Below, piece by piece: positions 1 to 6,873 of a DNA stretch of 16,076 nt. How positions within the stretch are numbered: the stretch's first letter is position 1; the number at the start of each line of letters is the position of its first letter. The stretch lies in the NCBI GenBank assembly GCA_045592865.1, contig JAZNVP010000071.1, positions 1 to 16,076 of the forward strand. Direction: 5' to 3'. Under the pieces are notes generated by a model. That model searched no databases and was not told the DNA's origin. It was given only the letters and a program-made list of their open reading frames with translations. A program made the translations under genes and the position numbers. The DNA comes from RGIG9114 sp045592865. Its GTDB lineage: Bacteria; Bacillota; Clostridia; Oscillospirales; JAGBHD01.

Positions 1-36
1 TGCCGATATATTTTATTATAGGCTAAGATTTACTGT

Positions 37-849
37 TTAGATTTTAATGCTTTGAGGTTTTCTGTTTTTATAATAATAAATCTCGTTTATGCCGATCTCC
101 TTGAGAAAGTCGGTGGCTGCGGAGAAATGTGCCGAAGCGTTTTCCTTAACGTGCGCATCCGAGCCGAGAGTTATAAGTTTTCCGCCGAGAGAAAGGTATT
201 TTTTTATAATATCGGTTGAGGGCATAAATTCGCCGAGTATGCTATAAGACGAGGTGTTTATTTCCAGCGCGATATTTCTTTCAACGGTTTTCTTTAATAT
301 TCGGTCGATTTTTTCACTGTAAGAGTCAAGAGAAACTCCAACCCCATATTTTCCGTTAATATAACGAAGCGGGTAGGTAAGATGGGCTAAGACGTCGAAA
401 TCAACGGACTCTAACATACTTAAAACGTCGTTAAAATAGGAGTCAAGATATTTTTCCGAGGTTTCTTTCCCGAGGCTTTTAAAATCGATCTGAGAGGTGG
501 GCATGGTTAAACCTTCGTGTTTAACGTGGTGAACCGAGCCGATGATCACGTCAAAAGAGGCCATTTTAGAGGCTTGTTTGCAAACGTCGGGGTGCCAGAA
601 GCCTTCGCTTATTTCAATTCCTGCGAGGACTAAAGCCTTACCCTCATATTTTCGGTTTAAAAGAGTGGCGGTTTCACAGGCATTTTTTATAGGGGTAAAG
701 ATGTCTTGTTTGGCGTGAATTGAGGTTTCAAAATGGTCGGTGACGGTGAAGATCTCGGTGCCTTTCTGAAGCTCTGAAAGAAGCATATCCTCAATTTTGC
801 AGGAAGAATCGTGCGAATTCTCTGAATGTGTGTGCATATCCGCTAACAT
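37..849 (-). CDS. PHP-domain histidinol-phosphatase-like phosphoesterase
   Basis: This is a 270-residue PHP-superfamily metal-dependent phosphoesterase, closest in layout to HisJ/HisK-type histidinol-phosphatase, which removes phosphate from histidinol phosphate in histidine synthesis. Visible metal-ligand motifs in order are the HxH at His6/His8 (DMHTHS), TDHFE with His39, GIEISE with Glu79, GSVHH with His107/His108, AHLTYP, and GSDAH with Asp231/His233 near the C terminus. This is the full motif set of the family at the usual length. An in-frame ATG lies further upstream at 918, but I choose 849 because GGAGGG sits just upstream of it and the homologous part begins there. No other histidine-biosynthesis gene is in the window, so the real substrate could be another phosphoester. 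A sigma-A promoter for it is visible at 878-905. Confidence 0.85.
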   Translation of the reverse strand: MLADMHTHSENSHDSSCKIEDMLLSELQKGTEIFTVTDHFETSIHAKQDIFTPIKNACETATLLNRKYEGKALVLAGIEISEGFWHPDVCKQASKMASFDVIIGSVHHVKHEGLTMPTSQIDFKSLGKETSEKYLDSYFNDVLSMLESVDFDVLAHLTYPLRYINGKYGVGVSLDSYSEKIDRILKKTVERNIALEINTSSYSILGEFMPSTDIIKKYLSLGGKLITLGSDAHVKENASAHFSAATDFLKEIGINEIYYYKNRKPQSIKI

Positions 850-877
850 TTTATCCCTCCTTTTCATTGGTAATTTT

Positions 878-905
878 ATAATACCAAAAATAAAAAATAA
901 TGCAA
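878..905 (-). promoter_or_regulatory. Promoter of the PHP phosphoesterase gene
   Basis: On the minus strand, TTGCAT (900-905) is separated by 16 bp from TATTAT (878-883). The -10 is preceded by TGG, an extended -10. It lies 29 bp upstream of the chosen start and just downstream of the hairpin at 908-937. Called by motif and spacing only. Confidence 0.55.
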
Positions 906-907
906 TA

Positions 908-937
908 AAAAACGGCAAGAATTATCTTGCCGTTTTT
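908..937. terminator. Bidirectional intrinsic terminator between divergent genes
   Basis: Perfect 13-bp inverted repeat, AAAAACGGCAAGA (908-920) and its complement (925-937), with a 4-nt loop. It has T-runs on both strands, so it can work both ways. It sits between two divergent promoters rather than after a gene, so it probably insulates the two units from antisense or read-through transcription. Confidence 0.75.
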
Positions 938-1007
938 ACATAGTTAAAAGCGTTAGGACGGCATATAGAAAGATTTGTTTGGTTTTTGGTTATTTTGTCG
1001 TATTGTT

Positions 1008-1036
1008 TTGATATGGAGTATATGTTAATATATAAT
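1008..1036 (+). promoter_or_regulatory. Sigma-A promoter of the Cys-repeat lipoprotein gene
   Basis: TTGATA (1008-1013), a 17-bp spacer and TATAAT (1031-1036) make a near-consensus housekeeping promoter 24 bp upstream of the start codon. The surrounding DNA is AT-rich. AGAGGAGG at 1046-1053 follows as the ribosome binding site. Strong constitutive expression is plausible. Confidence 0.8.
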
Positions 1037-1060
1037 TAAGGAATAAGAGGAGGCAGTCAT

Positions 1061-2047
1061 ATGAAAAAAAGATTACTTACAATTCTTCCGATATTAGCAC
1101 TCGTTCTGACATTTACGGGTTGCGGATGTGAGCATGAGTGGAACGCAGCCACCTGTTCTGCGCCTAAGACCTGCAGTCTTTGCGGAAAAACCGAGGGCGA
1201 GGCACTGCCTCACACATGGACAGATGCTACCTGCACCGATGCAAAAACCTGTTCTGTTTGCGGCGCGACAGAGGGAGAAGCGTTAGGACACACCTGGACA
1301 GACGCCACCTGCACTACGCTTAAGACCTGCTCTGTTTGCAAGGCAGAGGAAGGGGAACTTGCCGCTCACACTTGGACAGAGGCTACCTGTTCGGCTCCGA
1401 AAACCTGCTCTGTTTGTAAGACAACCGAAGGAACGACTATTCCTCATAAATGGGAGGAGGCAACAACCTCGACACCCAAGACCTGTTCTGCTTGTAAAAA
1501 GACAGAGGGAAGCAGATTAATAACCGACCCCAGATTTACCACCTCGAAAACGAAAGAGCTGCAGGGCTCGTGGTATAGTGACGTAACCTTGACAGACGAG
1601 ATGATGGGGCTTGAGAACTTTGGAAACGTTGACGTCAGACTTAATCTTACCTTTGGAAATACGGGCTCGTTAACACAGACCTTGTCTTTAAAGAATAAAG
1701 ACGACTATATGGCAAAGCTAAAAAAGTATACTGTGGATACTATGTATGCAAGTTTTGCTTCGCAGGGATATACCAAGGAACAGGGAGACCAGGCGATGAT
1801 AGATACCTATGGGCTTAACGTTAACGACTATGTTGATGCTTATCTTAAGAACTACGACGTTAACGCTGCATTTAAGGCGTTCACCTTCCAAGAGGTCTAC
1901 TACGTGGAAAAAGGAACGGTATATACCGCTCTCAGTTGGTCGGCTACCTTTGAAGAGAACAAATACACTCTCGAAAACGGCAAACTCAAGATAGAGGGTC
2001 TTTCTCTGGAAGATGGCGGCGAGGCTCTTGTCTGGACAAAGGGATAA
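1061..2047 (+). CDS. Lipoprotein with five CxxC-type 26-residue repeats and an unrecognised C-terminal domain
   Basis: A 328-residue predicted surface lipoprotein. Residues 1-20 form a signal peptide ending in FTG before Cys21, which fits a lipobox. Residues 25-154 are five tandem 26-residue repeats beginning with HxW and carrying ATC and TCSxC, so three cysteines per unit. The fifth repeat has lost its first cysteine (ATT instead of ATC). Repeats of this kind are common in secreted proteins of Clostridia; the paired cysteines could bind metal or form disulfides, but function is not established. Residues about 160-328 begin GSWYSDVTLTDEMM and end in alternating hydrophobic stretches suggesting a small beta-rich domain that I do not recognise. 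The start is fixed by AGGAGG seven bases upstream. It appears monocistronic, with its own promoter and terminator. Confidence 0.85.
   Translation: MKKRLLTILPILALVLTFTGCGCEHEWNAATCSAPKTCSLCGKTEGEALPHTWTDATCTDAKTCSVCGATEGEALGHTWTDATCTTLKTCSVCKAEEGELAAHTWTEATCSAPKTCSVCKTTEGTTIPHKWEEATTSTPKTCSACKKTEGSRLITDPRFTTSKTKELQGSWYSDVTLTDEMMGLENFGNVDVRLNLTFGNTGSLTQTLSLKNKDDYMAKLKKYTVDTMYASFASQGYTKEQGDQAMIDTYGLNVNDYVDAYLKNYDVNAAFKAFTFQEVYYVEKGTVYTALSWSATFEENKYTLENGKLKIEGLSLEDGGEALVWTKG
1133..1522 (+). repeat. Five tandem 78-bp (26-codon) Cys-rich repeats
   Basis: Five units in register, each encoding H-x-W-x-x-A-T-C, then K-T-C-S-x-C, then an EG-containing tail. Units 2 to 4 are the most alike; unit 5 is the most diverged. 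There are no indels between units, so unit length is under selection or duplication was recent. The repeats lie wholly inside the lipoprotein gene. Confidence 0.9.
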
Positions 2048-2092
2048 GAACCCCAGTTAAAAGGAATATTTATAATGTAATAACGAAAACAA

Positions 2093-2120
2093 AAAAAGGA
2101 TGTCCGAGGACATCCTTTTT
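2093..2120. terminator. Bidirectional terminator between the lipoprotein gene and the spoIVB fragment
   Basis: Inverted repeat AAAAAGGATGTCC (2093-2105) and its complement (2108-2120), with T-runs on both strands. On the plus strand it ends the lipoprotein transcript. On the minus strand it abuts the stop codon of the spoIVB 3' fragment and is probably the original spoIVB terminator. It is now the first clear terminator downstream of the collagen-like operon. Confidence 0.85.
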
Positions 2121-2272
2121 TATGATGCTTCTTTAAATTGTTGATGAGAAACTGACTGCGCTGTTTCTAACATATTTTCGGCGAAGATGCCGTAGCCTTT
2201 TTTGGCGTCGTCCACAAGAACGTGGGTTACGGCTCCAATCAGCTTTCCGTTCTGGATTATGGGGGAACCGCT
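2120..2272 (-). pseudogene. spoIVB: Detached 3' end of spoIVB (last 50 codons plus stop)
   Basis: Minus-strand codons from the SGSPII motif to the stop match the last 50 residues of the full spoIVB gene in this window without a gap: 43 of 50 residues are identical. Most third codon positions differ, so this is not a fresh tandem copy. The frame is still open, so the detachment is probably recent. The frame can be extended to an ATG at 2317, but the extra 15 residues have no SpoIVB similarity and no ribosome binding site precedes them. The fragment includes the catalytic-serine motif but lacks the PDZ domain, His and Asp, so it cannot be an active protease. I read it as the original chromosomal 3' end, displaced by the inserted segment. 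Confidence 0.8.
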
Positions 2273-2277
2273 CACGA

Positions 2278-2489
2278 GTGTGTCAATATAGGACCAACAT
2301 TTTTTGATGTTATACATTCACACTGAATTTCAGGGTAAATGATGTAAACTTTAACACAGAGAACACCGCATGATTTTGCATCACACACAACGGATAAAAG
2401 TGGTAGACTTTCACGTTAACCGTCCCCTGTGTCACTCGTGTCACTGTTTTAACAATTAAACAGTGGTTTGATTAATAGCTATTTACCAA
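2278..2489. other. Non-coding junction region with insertion-sequence-like repeats
   Basis: No gene is supported here. Two related stretches are present, around 2341-2358 (TGATGTAAACTTTAACA) and 2399-2420 (GTGGTAGACTTTCACGTTAA), which resemble the repeated ends of some IS elements. GTGTCAC occurs twice two bases apart (2430-2445), next to CGTCCCCTG; the reverse strand of this part resembles short GTGACAC...GGGGACGG repeats I remember near IS200-like elements. A hairpin (2442-2465, CACTGTTT arm) follows the stop of the 161-residue ORF but lacks a U-run. This could be scar sequence from earlier mobile-element activity; the family assignment is from memory and weak. Confidence 0.3.
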
Positions 2490-2975
2490 TTACGGTATCG
2501 CAACTTGATTGTGCACATTGTTTTCTTGGTACCTTTTATACACGTTTATGACATCATATAGAATATTAATGTGCTGTTCAATATCCTCTCTGTGTTTATC
2601 AAGAAAATCGTAAAAATCTCTGACTATCGATGGGTCGCAATTCATTTTGTCAATTTCCAATGTTCCGTATATAGATTGAATTTTCTGAAAATCAGCACCA
2701 TTATAATGATTGTTTAAAACATTTATAATCAGCATTGCCATATCCAATGCACGGGTTATAGTGGTTTCCTCGCTTTGGCGAGACCACCTGTTATTGGGTT
2801 TTCGCCAAACCTTAACGCTTGGTATAATTTCGTCGGATTTCCATTGGGCTTTGCCAATAGACAAACCCACAACATCCGTATTGTTTTTATAATTACCATC
2901 CACAGCGTCATAATTATTGATAGCATAAATCGGTGTGTGCTTGAGATTCGTTGGGACATTAGTTTCTTTTGACAT
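2490..2975 (-). CDS. Hypothetical protein, possibly DUF6530 family
   Basis: A 161-residue soluble protein without signal peptide or membrane segment. The conserved-looking core is residues 12-85: HTPIYAINNYDAVDG, DVVGLSIGKAQW, a KVWRK strand, RWSRQSEE, and a helix starting TRALDMAM. From memory this resembles DUF6530 proteins of Firmicutes; I could not check it. The C-terminal half is predicted helical. The start is supported by GGAGG seven bases upstream. It lies 25 bp downstream of the collagen-like gene on the same strand with no terminator between, so the two are probably cotranscribed. Its function is unknown and nothing in the sequence ties it directly to surface assembly. Confidence 0.7.
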   Translation of the reverse strand: MSKETNVPTNLKHTPIYAINNYDAVDGNYKNNTDVVGLSIGKAQWKSDEIIPSVKVWRKPNNRWSRQSEETTITRALDMAMLIINVLNNHYNGADFQKIQSIYGTLEIDKMNCDPSIVRDFYDFLDKHREDIEQHINILYDVINVYKRYQENNVHNQVAIP

Positions 2976-3000
2976 TTTATACCTCCATGATTTATAAAAT

Positions 3001-6000
3001 TTAAACTCTTATCCAATCTTCTGCATAGAAACACTTTAAAAGATATAAGGTTCCGTTGTATCCCGCCGTATACACTTTTGACAAGGCAGTTGCAGCAGTA
3101 GTTTCATTTGTTAACTTCATTTTAGTTGTTGAACCTGTAGGAGATTCATACTGTAATGGATCACTACCGCAAAACCAAGTCGTCGTTTTTTCAAATATAG
3201 CTTTCGTTAAACTGGTTTTGTAAAAAGCGTATTTACCAATAAAATTGACCTTGCTTGGTATTGTAACATTTGTGATACCAGTTCCGTAAAATGCATATTC
3301 GCCAATTTCAACAAGGCTATTAGGCAAAGTCAATTCTACAATTGTAGAGCAATTCTTAAAACCATTTTCTAAAATTCGTGTAACTGCAATGTCATTATAA
3401 GTGTCAGGTATAGTTAAATTTTCAAGTGCAAATGTGGATGAAGCTTTTACTCCATATGTGCCGTCATCGAGCAAAACATAAACAAAGTCACCGTCAACAA
3501 TTTCGGATTCGAGATCGCTTATAGTTCCCTCAACCGTTTCTTTTGTTCCATCTGTATATTCAACCACAAATTGGCCATTTACAAGGGTTATACTTTTAAT
3601 ACCTCTACCATCGACACCATTTTCGCCCTTTAGACTTGCAAGCCACTCTTCAAGTGTTCCATCATAGTCAGGATAGGCTTGTTGGTAAAGTTCGTAAGCA
3701 GACTTGCCGTCTACACCATTGTTACCGTCCTCGCCTTTCGGGCCCTGCAGGCCCTGAGCACCGGTTTCACCCTTTTCACCGGGATCGCCCTTTTCACCCT
3801 TGACGTTGCCGAGTTCAACAAACGCGTCGGCATTGCTGTACTTGATCATCAGAATGTTGTTTTCAATTTTAACGCTGTCAACACCGACGCCGTCTTTACC
3901 GTCTTTGCCTTTGACATTACCGAGGTTCACGGTGTTGCCGGTCGAGAAGGTCATGGATAGTTCGCCGTCTGCGGTCAGTGTTACATTCGTCATGCTGACA
4001 CCGTCCTCGCCGGCGGCACCGGTTGCGCCCGTCTCACCCTTTTCACCCTGGATGCCTTGAATGCCCTGGATACCCTGAGCACCGGTGTCGCCCTTGTCAC
4101 CTTTCTCGCCTTTTTCGCCGGTATCACCTTTATCACCTTTGACGTTGCCGAGGTTGATTACCGTTGTATTAGACAGTGTGATTACCAACTCGTTGTTGAT
4201 AAGCTCAACACTTGAAACGCCGACACCATCCTCGCCGTCCTCACCTTGGTCACCCTTGTCGCCTTTTTCGCCCTGGATGCCCTGCTCGCCTTGGTCGCCC
4301 TTGTCGCCTTTTTCGCCTTGGAGACCCTGAATACCTTGTTGACCTTGTTCACCTTTAAGAGAAGCAAGCCATTCTTCTTCGGTGCCGTCAAAACCATTCT
4401 TCTTGGCAATATCGTAAGCAGAGTCGCCATTTGTGCCATTAACACCTGCTGCTTTGATGCCAGTGTCTTGGTCGCCAATCTGCCAGTTGCCATCAGCATT
4501 TATATAAGGAGTAAGGCCGTTCTCACCATTTTCGCCGTTAGTGCCATTAGTACCGTTTGTTCCGTTAGTACCAGCAGCCTTGATGCCAGTATCTTCTTGA
4601 CCAATTTGCCAATTGCCCTCGGCATTAATATACGGGGTTAAACCGTTTGCACCAGTAGCACCTGTTGCACCAGTTTCACCCTTGTCGCCTTTGTCTCCCT
4701 TTTCACCTTGGATGCCCTGTACACCTTGGGGTCCGATGATTTTGCCGAGGTTTACAGGGTTACCTTCGGTGTATGTGATAACAAGTTCGCCATCTTCATT
4801 GATGTCAATAGAAGCAACACCTACACCAGCAGCACCAGTGTCACCTTTGTCGCCTTTATCACCCTTATCGCCAGTAGCACCTGTTGCACCAGTTTCGCCT
4901 TTGTCCCCCTTTTCGCCCTTGATGTTACCAAGGTCAAGTGTGGTTTCGTTTGTAAGGGTTATCTTCAAATTGCCGTTCTCAATAACAATGGTCTCGATGC
5001 CGACACCATCATCGCCATCTTGGCCAGCGGCACCAGTTTCGCCCTGAACCCCCTGAATACCTTGGATACCCTGAATGCCTTGCTCACCTTGGTCGCCTTT
5101 ATCACCCTTGTCACCCTTATCTCCCTTGGCACCAACTACGACACCAAGGTTAGATACGGTATTATCAGAGAGTGTGATAACGAGTTCGCCTCTCTGGTTG
5201 ATTTCGGTTTTGGTTACACTTACACCGTCATTACCTGCGGCACCAGTGTCACCTTTATCACCCTTGTCGCCTTTTTCGCCTTGGATGCCTTGCTCGCCCT
5301 GTGCACCAGTAGCGCCTGTTGCACCGGTTTCGCCCTTTTCACCTTGGAGACCCTGTTCACCTTTATCACCTTTGTTGCCCTTAGCTCCAATTACATTACC
5401 GACATTGGTTCTTTGGTTGTTAGAGAAAATGAGAACAAGTTCGCCGTTAGAGTTGATTTCAGCACCGGTTACACTAATGCCTTGCTCCCCTTGGATGCCC
5501 TGAATGCCTTGTTCGCCCTGTGCACCAGTGTCACCCTTGTCACCTTTATCACCCTTATCGCCTTTGTCTCCCTTTTCACCTTGGGCACCTTGCTGACCAG
5601 TAGCACCAGTGTCACCTTTATCACCCTTGGCACCTACAACGACACCGAGGTTCGATACGGTATTATCAGAAAGGGTAATGACAAGTTCGCCCTTGTGATT
5701 GATTTCAGTCTTGGTGATGCTTACACCATTGTTACCAGTCGCACCAGTAGCACCCTGGACACCCTGTTCGCCTTGGTCACCTTTATCACCTTTGTCACCT
5801 TTGTCTCCCTTTTCACCTTGGAGACCCTGCTCGCCTTGGGCACCTGTCGCACCAGTGTCGCCCTTGTCGCCCTTGGCACCGATAACAACACCAAGGTTAG
5901 CAGTCTGGCCATTTGTATATGTAATAACAAGTTCACCATCTGTATTGATAGTGGTAGAAGAAGTACCGATGACGTCTGTACCATTCATACCGACAATTTT

Positions 6001-6555
6001 TTGTAGGTTGACAGTCTTGCCATCAGAGAAAGACAGCACGAGTTGACCTTCGGCATTAATGTTTGCCGAAGTAATACCTACACCGTCTTTACCCTTAGCA
6101 CCGTCTTTGCCGTCGGCACCGTCTTTGCCATTTGCTCCATCTTTACCGTCTTCACCATTGAGACCATTGGCAACACCGAGATTTAATACAGTACCATCAG
6201 TAAGAGTAATAAGCAATTCGTTGCTGTCAGAGAAGGCAGCCGTCTTAATGCCAACACCGTCTTTACCTGCGGTGGCTTTAAGAGAAGTAGTCCACTCGGC
6301 TTCAGTACCAGTGTAACCGTTCTCCTTGGCAATTTCGTATGCCGATTTGCCGTTCAGACTATCTAACCACTCCTGAACAGTACCTTCATAACCGTACTGT
6401 ACCGCCAGTTCGTATGCAGAAAGACCGTTCTCAACAGTTGTGGAAGCAGGTACTGCTTGTTTATTTGTAATAATAACAGTTCCTACCGAGATGCCAATAA
6501 TCAGCACTATCGCTACGATTATTGCGAGTGCTTTTTTGAATACAGACCCTTTCAT
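3001..6555 (-). CDS. Collagen-like surface protein with BspA-type leucine-rich repeats
   Basis: An 1184-residue mosaic protein. A short basic N terminus and a hydrophobic helix (residues 7-30) serve as signal peptide or membrane anchor. Long Gly-X-Y stretches, rich in GDK, GEQ and GIQ triplets, start near residue 131 and continue to about 950. They are interrupted by about twelve 30-40-residue beta modules of the type GVSITKTEIN...GELVITLSDNTVSNLG, by two LTPYINAxGNWQIG modules (639-706), and by four SAYE/D...GT..EWL.SL modules (near 46, 71, 712, 952). Residues about 1045-1125 are BspA-like leucine-rich repeats (IPDTYNDIAVTRI, LPNSLVEIGEYAF, IPSKVNFIGKYAF). There is no LPXTG sorting signal. 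Triple-helix formation is expected from the family; adhesion is an inference. AGGAGG precedes the start. Transcription must pass a terminator in its leader. Confidence 0.9.
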   Translation of the reverse strand: MKGSVFKKALAIIVAIVLIIGISVGTVIITNKQAVPASTTVENGLSAYELAVQYGYEGTVQEWLDSLNGKSAYEIAKENGYTGTEAEWTTSLKATAGKDGVGIKTAAFSDSNELLITLTDGTVLNLGVANGLNGEDGKDGANGKDGADGKDGAKGKDGVGITSANINAEGQLVLSFSDGKTVNLQKIVGMNGTDVIGTSSTTINTDGELVITYTNGQTANLGVVIGAKGDKGDTGATGAQGEQGLQGEKGDKGDKGDKGDQGEQGVQGATGATGNNGVSITKTEINHKGELVITLSDNTVSNLGVVVGAKGDKGDTGATGQQGAQGEKGDKGDKGDKGDKGDTGAQGEQGIQGIQGEQGISVTGAEINSNGELVLIFSNNQRTNVGNVIGAKGNKGDKGEQGLQGEKGETGATGATGAQGEQGIQGEKGDKGDKGDTGAAGNDGVSVTKTEINQRGELVITLSDNTVSNLGVVVGAKGDKGDKGDKGDQGEQGIQGIQGIQGVQGETGAAGQDGDDGVGIETIVIENGNLKITLTNETTLDLGNIKGEKGDKGETGATGATGDKGDKGDKGDTGAAGVGVASIDINEDGELVITYTEGNPVNLGKIIGPQGVQGIQGEKGDKGDKGETGATGATGANGLTPYINAEGNWQIGQEDTGIKAAGTNGTNGTNGTNGENGENGLTPYINADGNWQIGDQDTGIKAAGVNGTNGDSAYDIAKKNGFDGTEEEWLASLKGEQGQQGIQGLQGEKGDKGDQGEQGIQGEKGDKGDQGEDGEDGVGVSSVELINNELVITLSNTTVINLGNVKGDKGDTGEKGEKGDKGDTGAQGIQGIQGIQGEKGETGATGAAGEDGVSMTNVTLTADGELSMTFSTGNTVNLGNVKGKDGKDGVGVDSVKIENNILMIKYSNADAFVELGNVKGEKGDPGEKGETGAQGLQGPKGEDGNNGVDGKSAYELYQQAYPDYDGTLEEWLASLKGENGVDGRGIKSITLVNGQFVVEYTDGTKETVEGTISDLESEIVDGDFVYVLLDDGTYGVKASSTFALENLTIPDTYNDIAVTRILENGFKNCSTIVELTLPNSLVEIGEYAFYGTGITNVTIPSKVNFIGKYAFYKTSLTKAIFEKTTTWFCGSDPLQYESPTGSTTKMKLTNETTAATALSKVYTAGYNGTLYLLKCFYAEDWIRV
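3720..6180 (-). repeat. Gly-X-Y coding repeats of the collagen-like gene
   Basis: On the plus strand these appear as long runs of CCxxxx units (gcc/acc every nine bases). Blocks of triplets are reused many times, for example GEKGDKGDKGD and GATGATGA. Two beta modules are nearly identical (residues about 277-308 and 444-476), which suggests internal duplication. Repeats like these are prone to slippage and recombination, so the copy number may vary between strains or be misassembled. Confidence 0.85.
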
Positions 6556-6579
6556 TTTACTTCCTCCTGAAATAAAAAA

Positions 6580-6603
6580 GTGCGGCTACCGAAGTAACCG
6601 CAC
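6580..6603 (-). terminator. Intrinsic terminator in the 5' leader of the collagen-like gene
   Basis: On the minus strand GTGCGGTTAC, loop TTCG, GTAGCCGCAC form a 10-bp stem (one G-U pair) closed by a stable C(UUCG)G loop and followed at once by six T. It lies between the promoter at 6801-6829 and the ribosome binding site, ending about 20 bases before the start codon. It would stop transcription before the coding region unless overridden, so it points to attenuation or antitermination. Confidence 0.8.
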
Positions 6604-6797
6604 AAAAAACGCAAACTCCGATAGTCGCCAAACTAACCGAGTGTGAAATGGGGCGTAAAAACGCACAACATACAATCGCCGGAATTTGCATTTTTATCAA
6701 ATTCAAAACAATTATATGTTGTGAATAAATAAGCGCATTTATCCTATAAAAAAGAAAATACACCCAATTTCACACAGTATTCAGTTAGTTTGGCAAT
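6580..6797 (-). ncRNA. Candidate structured regulatory leader of the collagen-like operon
   Basis: Three nested inverted repeats are visible. The outer pair is 6627-6649 with 6767-6794 (GCCAAACTAAC and GTGTGAAAT matched perfectly, with 3 and 8 bases between them). The middle pair is 6664-6676 with 6711-6723 (12 of 13). The inner pair is 6682-6688 with 6698-6704 (7 bp). The predicted transcription start falls at the outer arm, so the RNA would fold from its first bases. Minus-strand CTATCGGAG (6616-6624) can pair over 9 bp, two of them G-U, with CTTCGGTAG (6586-6594), which is the loop and part of the 3' arm of the terminator; this is a possible antiterminator. I do not recognise any known riboswitch, T-box or c-di-GMP aptamer. 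A MITE or invertible segment is an alternative. Confidence 0.5.
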
Positions 6798-6800
6798 ATC

Positions 6801-6829
6801 AGTTTACCACACATTTTTTTAAAATGCAA
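6801..6829 (-). promoter_or_regulatory. Promoter of the collagen-like operon
   Basis: On the minus strand TTGCAT (6824-6829), a 17-bp spacer and TAAACT (6801-6806), with TGG in front of the -10 as an extended -10. The expected start is about 6794, the first base of the outer inverted-repeat arm, giving a leader of about 240 nt. The spoIVB terminator at 6838-6871 separates it from spoIVB transcription. Confidence 0.6.
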
Positions 6830-6837
6830 TATATATT

Positions 6838-6871
6838 ACAAAAGGAACGATATGCTTATCGTTCCTTTTGT
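6838..6871 (-). terminator. Terminator of spoIVB
   Basis: Perfect 15-bp inverted repeat (6838-6852 and 6857-6871) with a 4-nt loop, starting three bases beyond the spoIVB stop codon. It is unrelated in sequence to the terminator that follows the detached spoIVB end at 2093-2120, so the foreign 3' end came with its own terminator. Confidence 0.75.
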
Positions 6872-6873
6872 AT

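Noticed and set aside
2120..2317. Functional 65-residue gene
   Set aside because: The frame is open, but the first 15 residues are unrelated sequence, there is no ribosome binding site, and the rest is a fragment of a protease without two of its three catalytic residues.
4708..6006. 432-codon open frame on the plus strand inside the collagen-like gene
   Set aside because: It is antisense to Gly-X-Y codons, which rarely give stop codons in other frames. The product is low-complexity (runs of TLVAFITL), with no ribosome binding site or family likeness. Other shorter plus-strand frames there (Ser-Pro-rich) have the same cause.
3720..6180. Regularly repeated DNA that might be taken for a CRISPR array
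   Set aside because: The repeat period is 9 bases and follows Gly-X-Y codons in an open frame; there are no repeat-spacer units of CRISPR size.
6557..6763. 68-codon minus-strand frame across the collagen leader
   Set aside because: GTG start without a ribosome binding site, and it runs through the terminator hairpin and the collagen ribosome binding site. The nested inverted repeats explain the sequence better.
6580..6797. c-di-GMP riboswitch (class I or II) or T-box in the collagen leader
   Set aside because: Regulation of adhesins by c-di-GMP made this attractive, but I could not find the conserved cores of these aptamers, nor a T-box TGGNACC-like sequence. It is left as an unclassified candidate.
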